A DNA stretch of 14,084 nt, taken from contig WLHG01000010.1 in the NCBI GenBank assembly GCA_009702845.1, positions 1 to 14,084 of the forward strand. Direction: 5' to 3'. The number at the start of each line of letters is the position of its first letter. Position 1 is the first letter of the stretch. Of this stretch, positions 1 through 7,629 are shown in pieces. Source of the DNA: Actinomycetota bacterium. Its GTDB lineage: Bacteria; Actinomycetota; Actinomycetes; Nanopelagicales; Nanopelagicaceae. The notes under the pieces were generated by a model that did no database searches, was not told where the DNA came from, and worked only from the letters and a program-made list of their open reading frames with translations. The translations under genes were made by a program, and so were the position numbers.

Positions 1-762
1 TACATCATCGACATTCAGCAATCACTTGCACTCATTGATAGTGCATATGAGTTTGTAAAGGATACGGTCGCTAAGGGCGGTCACATTCTTTTTGTTGGAA
101 CAAAGAAGCAAGCACACGAACCGATCATGCAGCAGGCAGCACGTGTTGGAATGCCAACCGTCACTGAGCGCTGGTTAGGTGGAATGCTTACTAACTTCCC
201 AACTGTTTACAAGCGTATTCAGCGCCTTAAGGAGCTTGAGGCTCTTGAGAATACCAACGATCTTCTTCTTACTAAGAAGGAGCTCTTGATGCTTCGCCGT
301 GAACGCGAAAAACTATTTAAGAACCTTGACGGTATCCGCCATATGACTAAGTTGCCTTCAGCAATTTGGGTTGTAGATACAAAGAAAGAGCACTTAGCAG
401 TTGCTGAGGCCAAGAAGCTTGGTATTCCAGTAATTGCAATCTTGGATACAAACTGCGATCCAGATGAAGTTGATTACAAAATTCCAGGTAACGATGATGC
501 AATCCGTTCAATCGGTCTGCTTACACGCGTTATCACTGATGCAATCGTTGCCGGCCTTGCCGCACGCTCTGCAGTAGTGAAGGAAGAGACAAAGTCTGAT
601 GCTCCAGCAGAAGTTGCTGCGGGCGAGCCAATGGCTGACTGGGAAAAAGAGATCGCTGCTTCGTCCGAACCAACAAGTAACGTTGCTTCGTCCGAGGTTC
701 CAGCTCAAGAAGCGACTGCAGATGCAGTGGTTGAGACACCTGCACCAGTAGAAGGAGAATAA
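1..762 (+). CDS. rpsB: 30S ribosomal protein S2, 5'-truncated by window edge
   Basis: Structural protein of the small ribosomal subunit. The frame is open from base 1 and encodes 253 residues beginning YIIDIQQS, which matches the S2 segment at about residue 40, so roughly the first 40 residues lie outside the window. Typical S2 blocks are visible: [11 protein letters not shown] near residues 24-34, [13 protein letters not shown] around 57-69, and a [17 protein letters not shown] to [14 protein letters not shown] stretch followed by GNDDAIRSI. After about residue 190 the protein ends in an acidic Ala/Glu/Pro-rich tail that carries ADWEKE, a type of tail I associate with actinobacterial S2. The stop at 760-762 is followed five bases later by tsf, the usual rpsB-tsf pair. 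Identification is very secure; only the true start is unknown. Confidence 0.97.
   Translation, partial: YIIDIQQSLALIDSAYEFVKDTVAKGGHILFVGTKKQAHEPIMQQAARVGMPTVTERWLGGMLTNFPTVYKRIQRLKELEALENTNDLLLTKKELLMLRREREKLFKNLDGIRHMTKLPSAIWVVDTKKEHLAVAEAKKLGIPVIAILDTNCDPDEVDYKIPGNDDAIRSIGLLTRVITDAIVAGLAARSAVVKEETKSDAPAEVAAGEPMADWEKEIAASSEPTSNVASSEVPAQEATADAVVETPAPVEGE
657..695 (+). repeat. Short in-frame direct repeat in the S2 tail
   Basis: The 12-mer TGCTTCGTCCGA occurs at 657-668 and again at 684-695, exactly 27 nt (nine codons) apart. It encodes two copies of A-S-S-E in the acidic C-terminal tail of S2. It looks like a small slippage or duplication product in a weakly constrained tail, with no sign of a mobile element. 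Confidence 0.5.
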
Positions 763-767
763 TTAAT

Positions 768-1598
768 ATGGCTGCATATACAGCTGCCGATGTAAAGAGA
801 CTTCGCGAAGCAACTGCTGCGGGAATGCTTGATTGCAAAAAAGCACTTGATGAAGCAGAGGGCGATTACGACAAAGCGATCGACCTTATTCGTGTTAAAG
901 GACTCAAAGGAGTCACTAAGCGCGAAGGTCGTCTGACTTCAAATGGCGCAGTCGTTGCAAAGGTTGAGGGCAACCTCGGCGTAATGCTCGAACTGAACTG
1001 TGAGACAGATTTCGTTGCTAAGGGTGAGCGCTTCGTAGCTCTTGCCGATGAGCTTTTGGCTCACTTAAAGAATGTTCAGTCAGATTCAGTTGAAGCTTTC
1101 CTCGCAACAACTATGGCTAGTGGAAGTACTGTTCAATCTGTTATCGATGAGGCCAATGCAATGATGGGCGAGAAGATTGAAATTCGTCGCATTGCAGTCC
1201 TAAAGGACTCACCAGTTGGTATTTATCTACACCGCACAAGTCCAGATCTACCACCACAGGTTGGCGTACTCGTTCAACTTGTCAAAGAAGCAGGCGAAGT
1301 TGGAAAAGATATTGCTCAGCACATTGCAGCATTTGCACCACAGTTCGTTAATCGCGAAGATGTGCCTGCAGATCTAATTGAAAATGAGCGACGCATCGCC
1401 CACGAAACTGCGATCGAAGAGGGCAAGCCTGAGGCCTCCCTTATGAAAATCGTAGAGGGTCGCGTTACTGGCTTCGTTAAGGAAGTTTCACTTATCGAGC
1501 AGTCATTTGCTAAAGATGCCAAGAAGACTGTTAAGCAGATTCTCGATGAGGCAGGAACGGCCGTTAAGGCTTTTCATCGCTTCCGCGTGGGTCAATAG
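768..1598 (+). CDS. tsf: Translation elongation factor Ts
   Basis: Guanine-nucleotide exchange factor for EF-Tu in the cytoplasm. It is 276 residues long, normal for bacterial EF-Ts. The N-terminal UBA-like domain (about 3-45) contains LREATAAGMLDCKKAL, and the conserved TDFVA core motif lies at 80-84. The C-terminal part keeps the VEGRVTGFVKEVSLIEQ and DAKKTV block and ends FHRFRVGQ. The ATG at 768 is fixed by AAGGAG at 752-757, ten bases upstream, which overlaps the last rpsB codons. It is co-transcribed with rpsB on context. A 60-nt gap follows before pyrH; it contains a weak TAGGC/GCCTA repeat without a T-tract, so no terminator is called. Confidence 0.97.
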   Translation: MAAYTAADVKRLREATAAGMLDCKKALDEAEGDYDKAIDLIRVKGLKGVTKREGRLTSNGAVVAKVEGNLGVMLELNCETDFVAKGERFVALADELLAHLKNVQSDSVEAFLATTMASGSTVQSVIDEANAMMGEKIEIRRIAVLKDSPVGIYLHRTSPDLPPQVGVLVQLVKEAGEVGKDIAQHIAAFAPQFVNREDVPADLIENERRIAHETAIEEGKPEASLMKIVEGRVTGFVKEVSLIEQSFAKDAKKTVKQILDEAGTAVKAFHRFRVGQ

Positions 1599-1640
1599 GC
1601 TTTAGGGAACTAACGCCTAAGATTTAACCATCGAACCACT

Positions 1641-1702
1641 AGTTTAAAAGGAGCACCCATGCCCGGTACACGAGGAACGTATCGGCGGGTGCTCCTTAAA
1701 CT
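1641..1702 (+). promoter_or_regulatory. Inverted repeat burying the pyrH Shine-Dalgarno site
   Basis: The 18-nt left arm AGTTTAAAAGGAGCACCC (1641-1658) contains the pyrH ribosome-binding site. It is complementary over 16 positions to GGGTGCTCCTTAAACT (1687-1702), with only a two-A bulge on the left arm. The right arm is inside the pyrH coding sequence and encodes the conserved VLLKL region. Inside this stem, 1663-1669 can pair with 1679-1685 (seven pairs, one G-U) around a nine-base loop. In this model the AAGGAG is fully paired and the ATG (1659-1661) lies in an internal loop. The pairing is seen directly; a role in controlling UMP kinase translation is inference. Confidence 0.6.
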
Positions 1703-2381
1703 TTCTGGAGAAGTTTTTGGGGGAGCTAAAGGCATCGGTGTTGATCCCGATGTTGTCCAAGATATTGCAAAACAGATCGCCGACGTTGCACGCACCGGTG
1801 TTCAGGTAGCGATTGTTGTCGGTGGCGGTAATTACTTCCGTGGCGCAGAGCTACAACAGCGTGGAATGGATCGCTCCCGAGCCGACTACATGGGAATGCT
1901 CGGAACTGTGATGAACTGTTTAGCGCTTCAGGATTTTCTTGAAAAAGAGGGGATTCAAACTCGCGTACAGACTGCAATCACGATGGGTCAGGTGGCCGAG
2001 CCCTATGTTCCACTTCGCGCAATCCGTCACTTAGAAAAGGGTCGCGTAGTTATCTTTGGAGCAGGCGCCGGAATGCCGTATTTCACAACCGATACAGTTT
2101 CAGCCCAGCGCGCACTTGAAATCGGCGCCGAAGCGCTATTACTTGCAAAGAGCGGCGTTGACGGTGTTTATAGCGCAGATCCAAAGAAGGATCCGAAAGC
2201 TGTTAAATTCGACAGTATCTCCTACGATGAGGTTTTATCTAAGTCGTTGGCCGTGGCCGATGCGGCAGCCTTTGCTTTGTGCCGTGAAAACAAACTCCCA
2301 ATAGTTGTCTTTAATCTCATGGAAAATGGAAATATTGGCCGTGCCGTTCGCGGTGAAACGATTGGCACCTTGGTCGCTTAA
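1659..2381 (+). CDS. pyrH: UMP kinase (uridylate kinase)
   Basis: Phosphorylates UMP to UDP with ATP, an essential step of pyrimidine nucleotide synthesis; a hexameric cytoplasmic enzyme of the amino-acid-kinase fold. The 240 residues are the family's usual length. Motifs in order: VLLKLSGE (11-18, phosphate-binding loop), [10 protein letters not shown] (53-62), DYMGMLGT (76-83), [14 protein letters not shown] (133-146) and [11 protein letters not shown] (166-176). The ATG at 1659 is supported by AAAAGGAG with five bases between it and the ATG. This SD is complementary to codons just inside the gene (see 1641-1702), so expression may depend on RNA folding. The stop lies in a second hairpin ahead of frr. 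Placement between tsf and frr is the standard bacterial order. Confidence 0.97.
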   Translation: MPGTRGTYRRVLLKLSGEVFGGAKGIGVDPDVVQDIAKQIADVARTGVQVAIVVGGGNYFRGAELQQRGMDRSRADYMGMLGTVMNCLALQDFLEKEGIQTRVQTAITMGQVAEPYVPLRAIRHLEKGRVVIFGAGAGMPYFTTDTVSAQRALEIGAEALLLAKSGVDGVYSADPKKDPKAVKFDSISYDEVLSKSLAVADAAAFALCRENKLPIVVFNLMENGNIGRAVRGETIGTLVA

Positions 2382-2392
2382 GCGAATCAAGG
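2368..2392 (+). promoter_or_regulatory. Hairpin spanning the pyrH stop codon
   Basis: The perfect palindrome TCGCTTAAGCGA (2374-2385) is extended by CCTTGG (2368-2373) against TCAAGG (2387-2392), with one bulged A at 2386 and one G-U pair. This gives a ten-pair stem closed by a UUAA loop that holds most of the pyrH stop codon. No T-tract follows, so it is not a canonical intrinsic terminator. It ends eight bases before the frr Shine-Dalgarno run and could act as an RNA-processing or coupling element; that role is inferred. Confidence 0.45.
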
Positions 2393-2413
2393 TCGACTTA
2401 AAAAGGAGCAACG

Positions 2414-2977
2414 ATGTCAGATGTAGCAAGTGTCCTAAAGGATGCTGACACCAAAATGAGCAAGGCTGTTGAGGTCGCAAAGGATGATTTTGCCTCTATT
2501 CGTACAGGCCGTGCACACCCATCGCTCTTTAATAAGATTATGGTCGATTACTACGGCACCTATACCGCCCTTTCCCAACTAGCCTCAATTCAAATTCCAG
2601 ATGCGCGAATGGCAACTATCGCCCCATTTGATAAGGGTGCAATGGCCAACATTGAAAAAGCAATCCGTGATTCAGATTTAGGTGTCAACCCATCAAGTGA
2701 CGGTGTTTTAATTCGGATTAATTTTCCTCAATTAACCGAAGAGCGCCGCAAAGAGTACATAAAAGTCGTAAAGGGAAAAGCTGAGGACTCCAAAATATCT
2801 ATGCGCAATGTCCGTCGTGCAGCCAAAGAAGCAATTGAGAAGATGGAAAAAGATGGCGATGTTGGTAAAGACGATGTAGCTCGCGGAGAAAAAGAGTTAG
2901 AAAAAATTACATCCGATCATGTTGCTAAAGTCGATGAAATGTTTAAGCACAAGGAGGCCGAACTTCTAGAAATCTAG
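2414..2977 (+). CDS. frr: Ribosome recycling factor
   Basis: Splits post-termination ribosomes together with EF-G. It is 187 residues, close to the usual 185. The three-helix-bundle domain starts with the N-terminal helix that ends in ASIRTGRAHP (27-36), continues after the beta-sandwich domain (about 31-104), and carries the diagnostic LTEERRKEYIKVVK (107-120) and RNVRRAAKEAI. The C-terminus is E-A-E-L-L-E-I, as expected. The ATG at 2414 is set by AAAAGGAG (2401-2408) with five bases between. The leader is almost the same as that of pyrH (T-T-A/T-A-A-A-A-G-G-A-G-C-A-N-N-N-ATG). It lies 32 nt after pyrH and 14 nt before cdsA, within one apparent operon. Confidence 0.97.
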   Translation: MSDVASVLKDADTKMSKAVEVAKDDFASIRTGRAHPSLFNKIMVDYYGTYTALSQLASIQIPDARMATIAPFDKGAMANIEKAIRDSDLGVNPSSDGVLIRINFPQLTEERRKEYIKVVKGKAEDSKISMRNVRRAAKEAIEKMEKDGDVGKDDVARGEKELEKITSDHVAKVDEMFKHKEAELLEI

Positions 2978-2991
2978 GGGGCGGTGACTCT

Positions 2992-3837
2992 ATGTCTGAT
3001 ATACATGCGATTAATGAGGCGATAAACAAGCGGGCAGGGCGAAAGCTTTTGCCCTCCATCGCTGTCTCATTATCTTTAATTGCACTCATTTGGTTTGCTC
3101 TGTCTTACCAGCGTGAAATCTTCGCAGTGGTAGTTAGCATTGCCGTGTTGCTTGGAATTCGGGAGATCGTTCGAGCATTTAATGTTCGCGGAATATATCT
3201 CTCATTTAATGCATTAATTCTGGCCAGTCTGGCTCTTTCCTACGCTGCGTGGAATGGTGGAGTAGCCGGCCTTGCGATTGCAACTGCTATCGCTATTCCA
3301 GTTCTGTTAATTCAACTTTTAACTAAGGGTCCTGAAGGTTTTGTAGCAAGTGCCACGGCCACGACATTTTCGCTTTTGTACCTTCCATTCTTAGGCGGGT
3401 TCCTTATTCTTCTTGCCCGTCCAAGTACTGGCTTTGAGCGCGTAATGACCTTTGTGGTCTTGGTTTCCTGTAATGACACATTTGGATACATCGTTGGCGT
3501 TTTAATCGGCAAGCACCCATTGGCGCCAAAAATCTCCCCTAAGAAGAGCTGGGAGGGCTTGATTGGCTCCCTTGTCTTCACGATAACCGGTGGCATCCTC
3601 GCCTTTACATACATTATGGATATGCATTGGTGGATCGGTGCAGTTGTTGGCTTAATGATTGTCTTTACCGCAACTTGTGGGGATCTGATTGAAAGTGCGA
3701 TGAAGCGTGATTTGGAGCTTAAAGATATGGGTTCACTTCTACCCGGCCACGGTGGAATGTTGGACCGCTTGGACTCGGTTTTATTTTCAGCACCTGCATT
3801 GTGGCTAGCACTTGAGTTAGTCAAGGCCTGGCTATGA
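2992..3837 (+). CDS. cdsA: Phosphatidate cytidylyltransferase (CDP-diglyceride synthase)
   Basis: Integral membrane enzyme that makes CDP-diacylglycerol from phosphatidic acid and CTP, the precursor of the phospholipids. The 281 residues contain about seven or eight hydrophobic segments, starting near residue 19. The full CdsA signature is present at 235-261: SAMKRD, then [18 protein letters not shown], with the metal/substrate-binding Asp and Arg residues intact. ISPKKSWEG (181-189) is the second conserved block. The ribosome-binding site is only a purine run (GGGGGCGG), so coupling to frr 14 nt upstream is likely. Its TGA stop overlaps the rlmN ATG (ATGA), which argues for coupled translation. 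No anomalies. Confidence 0.96.
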   Translation: MSDIHAINEAINKRAGRKLLPSIAVSLSLIALIWFALSYQREIFAVVVSIAVLLGIREIVRAFNVRGIYLSFNALILASLALSYAAWNGGVAGLAIATAIAIPVLLIQLLTKGPEGFVASATATTFSLLYLPFLGGFLILLARPSTGFERVMTFVVLVSCNDTFGYIVGVLIGKHPLAPKISPKKSWEGLIGSLVFTITGGILAFTYIMDMHWWIGAVVGLMIVFTATCGDLIESAMKRDLELKDMGSLLPGHGGMLDRLDSVLFSAPALWLALELVKAWL

Positions 3838-4955
3838 GTATTCCCGAGATCAATTTAGTTTTCGATGAACCCGTCCAGCGCAAAAAAGTACCTAAGCACT
3901 TAGCTGATTACTCTCCAGAAGAGCGTCGTGAAGTAGCAAAGGCTTTGGGTCTGCCTGCATTTAGGGCTACACAAGTTGCAACGCATTATTTTGCACATCT
4001 TTCAAATGACCCACAGACCTGGAGCGATATCCCGGCCGACATGCGCCAGAGCATTGCAGATCAGTTGACTCCAAAACTCATTGAGTTAGTTAGATCAGTT
4101 ACGTGTGATGAAGGAATGACGCGTAAGGATTTATGGAAGCTACACGATGGCGTCCTCGTTGAAAGTGTTTTAATGCGCTATAGCGATCGAGTAACCGTCT
4201 GCATCTCCTCACAAGCTGGATGCGGTATGAACTGCCCATTTTGTGCAACAGGGCAAGCTGGATTAACACGAAATTTGAGCGCCGGTGAAATTACTGAACA
4301 GATTGTCGCCGCTGCACGAGCATGTGCAAATGGCGAACTACCCGGTGGCCCTACGCGACTTTCCAACATTGTTTTTATGGGCATGGGTGAACCCCTGGCT
4401 AACTACAACGCTGTGATGCGATCTGTACGAAATATCACTGATCCAAATCCAGATGGCTTAGGCATTAGCGCGCGTTCGGTCACAGTATCGACCGTCGGCC
4501 TTGTTAACGGAATTGAAAAACTCACCGAAGAAGGGATTGCAGTGACCCTTGCCGTCTCACTTCATACTCCCGATGATGAGCTCCGGGATACGTTAGTGCC
4601 GATTAATTCACGCTGGAATATCAGAGAGGTTTTGGCCGCTGCCGATGCGTATGAAAAACGCACGGGCCGCCGCTATTCCATCGAATATGCGCTCATTCGA
4701 GACATAAATGATCAATCGTGGCGCTCGGATTTGTTAGGTCGTTTACTTAAGAATCGAAATGCCCACGTTAATTTAATTCCGCTCAACCCCACGCCTGGGT
4801 CAAAATGGACGGCATCGCGCCGCGAAGACGAGGCCGAGTTTGTTCGAATCTTAGAAAGTTACGGCGTACCCGTAACAGTTCGAGATACCCGAGGCAGAGA
4901 AATCGATGGCGCATGCGGACAGTTGGCGGCGGCGGAAAAAACCAGAACAGACTAG
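3834..4955 (+). CDS. rlmN: Dual-specificity RNA methyltransferase RlmN
   Basis: Radical-SAM enzyme that methylates C2 of A2503 in 23S rRNA (E. coli numbering) and of A37 in some tRNAs. It is 373 residues, the family's usual length. The CX3CX2C iron-sulfur motif is C130, C134 and C137 in [11 protein letters not shown]. The two catalytic cysteines also appear present: C123, seven residues before the cluster as in E. coli RlmN, and C361 in DGACGQL near the C-terminus. The SAM-binding GMGEPLANY (183-191) is intact, as is [17 protein letters not shown] (242-258). The ATG overlaps the cdsA stop by four bases, and no separate SD is needed. It is the last gene of the first housekeeping block; the gene after it belongs to an unrelated catabolic cassette. 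Confidence 0.96.
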   Translation: MSIPEINLVFDEPVQRKKVPKHLADYSPEERREVAKALGLPAFRATQVATHYFAHLSNDPQTWSDIPADMRQSIADQLTPKLIELVRSVTCDEGMTRKDLWKLHDGVLVESVLMRYSDRVTVCISSQAGCGMNCPFCATGQAGLTRNLSAGEITEQIVAAARACANGELPGGPTRLSNIVFMGMGEPLANYNAVMRSVRNITDPNPDGLGISARSVTVSTVGLVNGIEKLTEEGIAVTLAVSLHTPDDELRDTLVPINSRWNIREVLAAADAYEKRTGRRYSIEYALIRDINDQSWRSDLLGRLLKNRNAHVNLIPLNPTPGSKWTASRREDEAEFVRILESYGVPVTVRDTRGREIDGACGQLAAAEKTRTD

Positions 4956-4972
4956 TTAGCTTCGCACACTCT

Positions 4973-4988
4973 TGGTAGGCTCATGACT
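4973..4988 (+). promoter_or_regulatory. Extended -10 promoter giving a leaderless transcript
   Basis: TGGTAGGCT (4973-4981) fits an extended -10 element (TGN followed by TANNNT). Seven bases follow before the ATG at 4989, the spacing expected if transcription starts on the A of the start codon. Neither ATG here (4983 or 4989) has an SD. I see no convincing TTGACA-like -35 box about 17 bases upstream. This would be the first promoter of the polyamine cassette. Confidence 0.5.
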
Positions 4989-6413
4989 ATGGAAAAGTTA
5001 ACGAACTTCATTAATGGCAAGGCCGTAGAGAGCACATCCGGCGAAACAACTTCACTTATTAATCCATCAACGGGCTCTGCATATGCAACGGCCCCAAAAT
5101 CAAATGCAGCCGATGTCGATGCCGCTTTCAGTGCAGCAAGTAATGCATTTCCTGGGTGGCGCGATTCAACTCCATCGCAACGCCAGCGAGCATTGCTTAA
5201 AATCGCCGATGCAATTGAAGACCGTCAATCTGAAATAATCGATATTGAATGCCGCAACACCGGTAAGCCGATTTCATTAACTACATCTGAAGAAGTTCCA
5301 CCGATGGTCGATCAGATTCGCTTTTTTGCAGGTGCTGCAAGAAACCTCGAAGGAAAATCTGCCGGTGAATATATGCCTGGCATGACATCGATGATTCGGC
5401 GCGAACCAATTGGTGTTATCGGCCAAGTAACTCCTTGGAACTATCCAATGATGATGGCCGTATGGAAATGGGCACCAGCGATCGCTGCAGGAAATACCGT
5501 TGTCTTAAAGCCAAGTGATACAACACCGGCATCAACAGTGTGGATGGCACAAGTAATGTCAGAGTTCTTGCCCGATGGCGTCTTTAACGTAGTCTGTGGC
5601 GAGCGCGAAACAGGACGCGCAGTTGTAGAACATAAGCGCCCCGACATGGTTTCAATTACTGGCTCAGTTGGTGCTGGAATTCAAGTGGCGCAATCTGCAG
5701 CTGCGCAACTAAAGCGCGTGCATCTTGAGCTCGGCGGAAAGGCACCAGTAGTTGTCTTTGCCGATGCAGATTTAGCGGCCGCAGCCGAAGGCATTGCAAT
5801 TGCCGGCTACTTCAACGCTGGACAAGACTGCACTGCAGCTACTCGGGTTATTGTTGAAGAGTCGGTCTACGATGATTTCGTCGCCCTATTAACCGAGCAG
5901 GCCAAGGCCATAGCTATTGGCGCTCCCGATGAGGATGTATTCCTAGGGCCGGTCAATAACGCTAATCAGTTAGCGAGAGTCTCTGGATTCTTAGATCGCG
6001 TGCCATCGCATGCAAAGGTAATGGCAGGTGGCACAGCCCTTGATCGCCCCGGCTTCTTCTTCCCGGCGACTGTCGTTGCAGGCCTTCTCCAAGATGATGA
6101 GATGATTCAAAACGAGATATTTGGGCCGGTCATCACAGTCCAACGCTTTAGCGATGAGGCCGATGCCGTGCTTAAGGCAAATGGTGTCGACTACGGTCTA
6201 GCCTCAAGTGTCTGGACAAAGGATCACGGCCGCGCGATGCGTATGGCTAAGGCCTTTGACTTTGGCTGTGTCTGGATCAATACCCATATCCCCGTAGTTG
6301 CCGAAATGCCACACGGAGGTTTCAAACGTTCAGGGTATGGCAAGGATTTATCGGCCTATGGATTTGAAGATTACACGCGGATAAAGCACGTTATGACCAA
6401 TCTGGGGGCATAG
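4989..6413 (+). CDS. patD: Gamma-aminobutyraldehyde dehydrogenase (PatD-like)
   Basis: NAD(P)-dependent aldehyde dehydrogenase, probably converting 4-aminobutanal to GABA in putrescine breakdown. From ATG 4989 it is 474 residues, the length I recall for E. coli PatD/YdcW. A start at 4983 adds two residues but would lie upstream of the predicted transcription start. ALDH motifs (474-residue numbering): PWNYP (149-153), VLKPSD (172-177), catalytic Glu247 in LELGGKAP, catalytic Cys281 in NAGQDCTAA, and EIFGPV (376-381). The blocks GEYMPGMTSMIRR, GLASSVWTKD and EMPHGGFKRSGYGKD resemble PatD more than betaine or succinic semialdehyde dehydrogenases. Placement beside a PotDABC importer and an agmatinase supports an aminoaldehyde substrate. 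A related omega-aminoaldehyde remains possible. Confidence 0.85.
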   Translation: MEKLTNFINGKAVESTSGETTSLINPSTGSAYATAPKSNAADVDAAFSAASNAFPGWRDSTPSQRQRALLKIADAIEDRQSEIIDIECRNTGKPISLTTSEEVPPMVDQIRFFAGAARNLEGKSAGEYMPGMTSMIRREPIGVIGQVTPWNYPMMMAVWKWAPAIAAGNTVVLKPSDTTPASTVWMAQVMSEFLPDGVFNVVCGERETGRAVVEHKRPDMVSITGSVGAGIQVAQSAAAQLKRVHLELGGKAPVVVFADADLAAAAEGIAIAGYFNAGQDCTAATRVIVEESVYDDFVALLTEQAKAIAIGAPDEDVFLGPVNNANQLARVSGFLDRVPSHAKVMAGGTALDRPGFFFPATVVAGLLQDDEMIQNEIFGPVITVQRFSDEADAVLKANGVDYGLASSVWTKDHGRAMRMAKAFDFGCVWINTHIPVVAEMPHGGFKRSGYGKDLSAYGFEDYTRIKHVMTNLGA

Positions 6414-6453
6414 TATGTGCGCCAGAACCTCACACAATAAGGAGTAAACCCGC

Positions 6454-7629
6454 ATGGCCACAGAGCGATCACTTTCACCAGAGGCGCGTTCAATTCTCGG
6501 CGCTCGCATTTCCCGTCGCGGAGTTTTAGCAGGGGCGGGCGGATTAGGAGCGGCAGGTTTACTCGCAGCATGTGGCGGAGGTGGCGAAGACAAGGCCGCT
6601 GAAAATTCAGTCCGTTGGGGTAACTGGCCTCTCTATTTAGATTTCGATGAGGAGAGCAAGACCTATCCAACTCTCGTTAAATTCTCTGAATCAACTGGAA
6701 TCGATGCTCAGTACTTTGAAGATTACAACGATAACGATGAGTTCTTTGGAAAAGTTCAGGCACAGCTCAAGCTCGGCGAGGACATTGGATATGACGTAGT
6801 CACACCAACTGACTGGATGGCGGCACGTTGGATGCGCCTTGGCTATACCCAAAAATTTGATTTAGCTAATATTCCAAATGCAGGAAATATTCTCGATTCA
6901 CTTAAATCCCCGTCCTATGATCCCAACCGAGAGTCATCTCTAACGTGGCAGGGCATCATGTCTGGCTTTGGCTGGAACACTGAGAAGAATCCAAAGGGAA
7001 TCCACACACTCGATGAGCTCTTTTCTCCGCAGAATAAGGGCAAGATCGTCGTGCTTACAGAAATGCGCGACACAATCGGCGTAATTCTCCTTGGACAAGG
7101 CGTAGATATTACGACCGTGACTGAAGATCAATTTATGAATGCAGTTGATTTCATGGCCGCAAAAATTTCTGATGGTTGGATTCGTGGAGTCAAGGGTAAT
7201 GAGTATGCAGAAGACCTTACTTCGGGAGATGCAACTGCAGTCATCGGCTGGTCTGGGGATATGTTCATTCTTGCCAGTGAGAATGAAGGCAAGTTCGACT
7301 TCGCAATTCCAGAGTCAGGTGGAACAATTTCAGGTGATAACTTGATGATTCCTTCGACTGCATCGGCTACCGGTAAAGCTAATGGCGAGAAGCTCATAAA
7401 TTATTACTACGATCCAGCAGTCGCAGCCGAAGTTGCCGCATATGTTAACTACGTATGTCCAGTAAAGGGCGCGCAAGCTGAGATGGAAAAGATTGCCCCA
7501 GAGCTTGCATCGAGTGAGTACATATTCCCAACTGAAAAGACATCATCACGTCTACATGTCTTCCGCTCACTTACACCTGATGAGGAAACTACTTGGGCCG
7601 AGGCCTTTCAGCAGGCACAGGGTAACTAG
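6454..7629 (+). CDS. potD: Polyamine ABC transporter, substrate-binding lipoprotein
   Basis: Extracytoplasmic binding protein that captures spermidine or putrescine and delivers it to the PotBC permease. It is 391 residues, longer than E. coli PotD or PotF partly because of a long N-terminal region. SRRGVL (20-25) is a twin-arginine-type signal, followed by a Gly/Ala-rich hydrophobic stretch and the lipobox LAAC, so Cys40 is the likely lipidated residue. A Gly-rich linker follows. Likely ligand residues by analogy with PotF are W58 and Y61 in NWPLYLD, E203, W266 and D269 in GWSGDM, and D295 in SGDNLMIP; these assignments are inferred. AAGGAG (6439-6444) sets the ATG with nine bases between. 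It heads a tight potDABC run. Confidence 0.9.
   Translation: MATERSLSPEARSILGARISRRGVLAGAGGLGAAGLLAACGGGGEDKAAENSVRWGNWPLYLDFDEESKTYPTLVKFSESTGIDAQYFEDYNDNDEFFGKVQAQLKLGEDIGYDVVTPTDWMAARWMRLGYTQKFDLANIPNAGNILDSLKSPSYDPNRESSLTWQGIMSGFGWNTEKNPKGIHTLDELFSPQNKGKIVVLTEMRDTIGVILLGQGVDITTVTEDQFMNAVDFMAAKISDGWIRGVKGNEYAEDLTSGDATAVIGWSGDMFILASENEGKFDFAIPESGGTISGDNLMIPSTASATGKANGEKLINYYYDPAVAAEVAAYVNYVCPVKGAQAEMEKIAPELASSEYIFPTEKTSSRLHVFRSLTPDEETTWAEAFQQAQGN

Noticed and set aside
1596..1620. TAGGC/GCCTA (or TTAGG/CCTAA) inverted repeat after tsf as a terminator
   Set aside because: Only five pairs with a long loop and no T-tract; the gap leads into pyrH in the usual operon order.
1640..1645. TAGTTT as a -10 box for pyrH
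   Set aside because: No -35 or extended -10 supports it, and a start about seven bases later would fall inside the SD. It is kept only as an alternative to the hairpin model.
3312..3824. 170-codon minus-strand frame inside cdsA
   Set aside because: It lies fully antisense to cdsA, with composition set by the complementary strand and no start context or domain.
6411..6416. TAGTAT as a -10 box upstream of potD
   Set aside because: It fits TANNNT but coincides with the patD stop, lacks TGN or a -35 match, and potD has a good SD in a short gap, so co-transcription with patD explains it.
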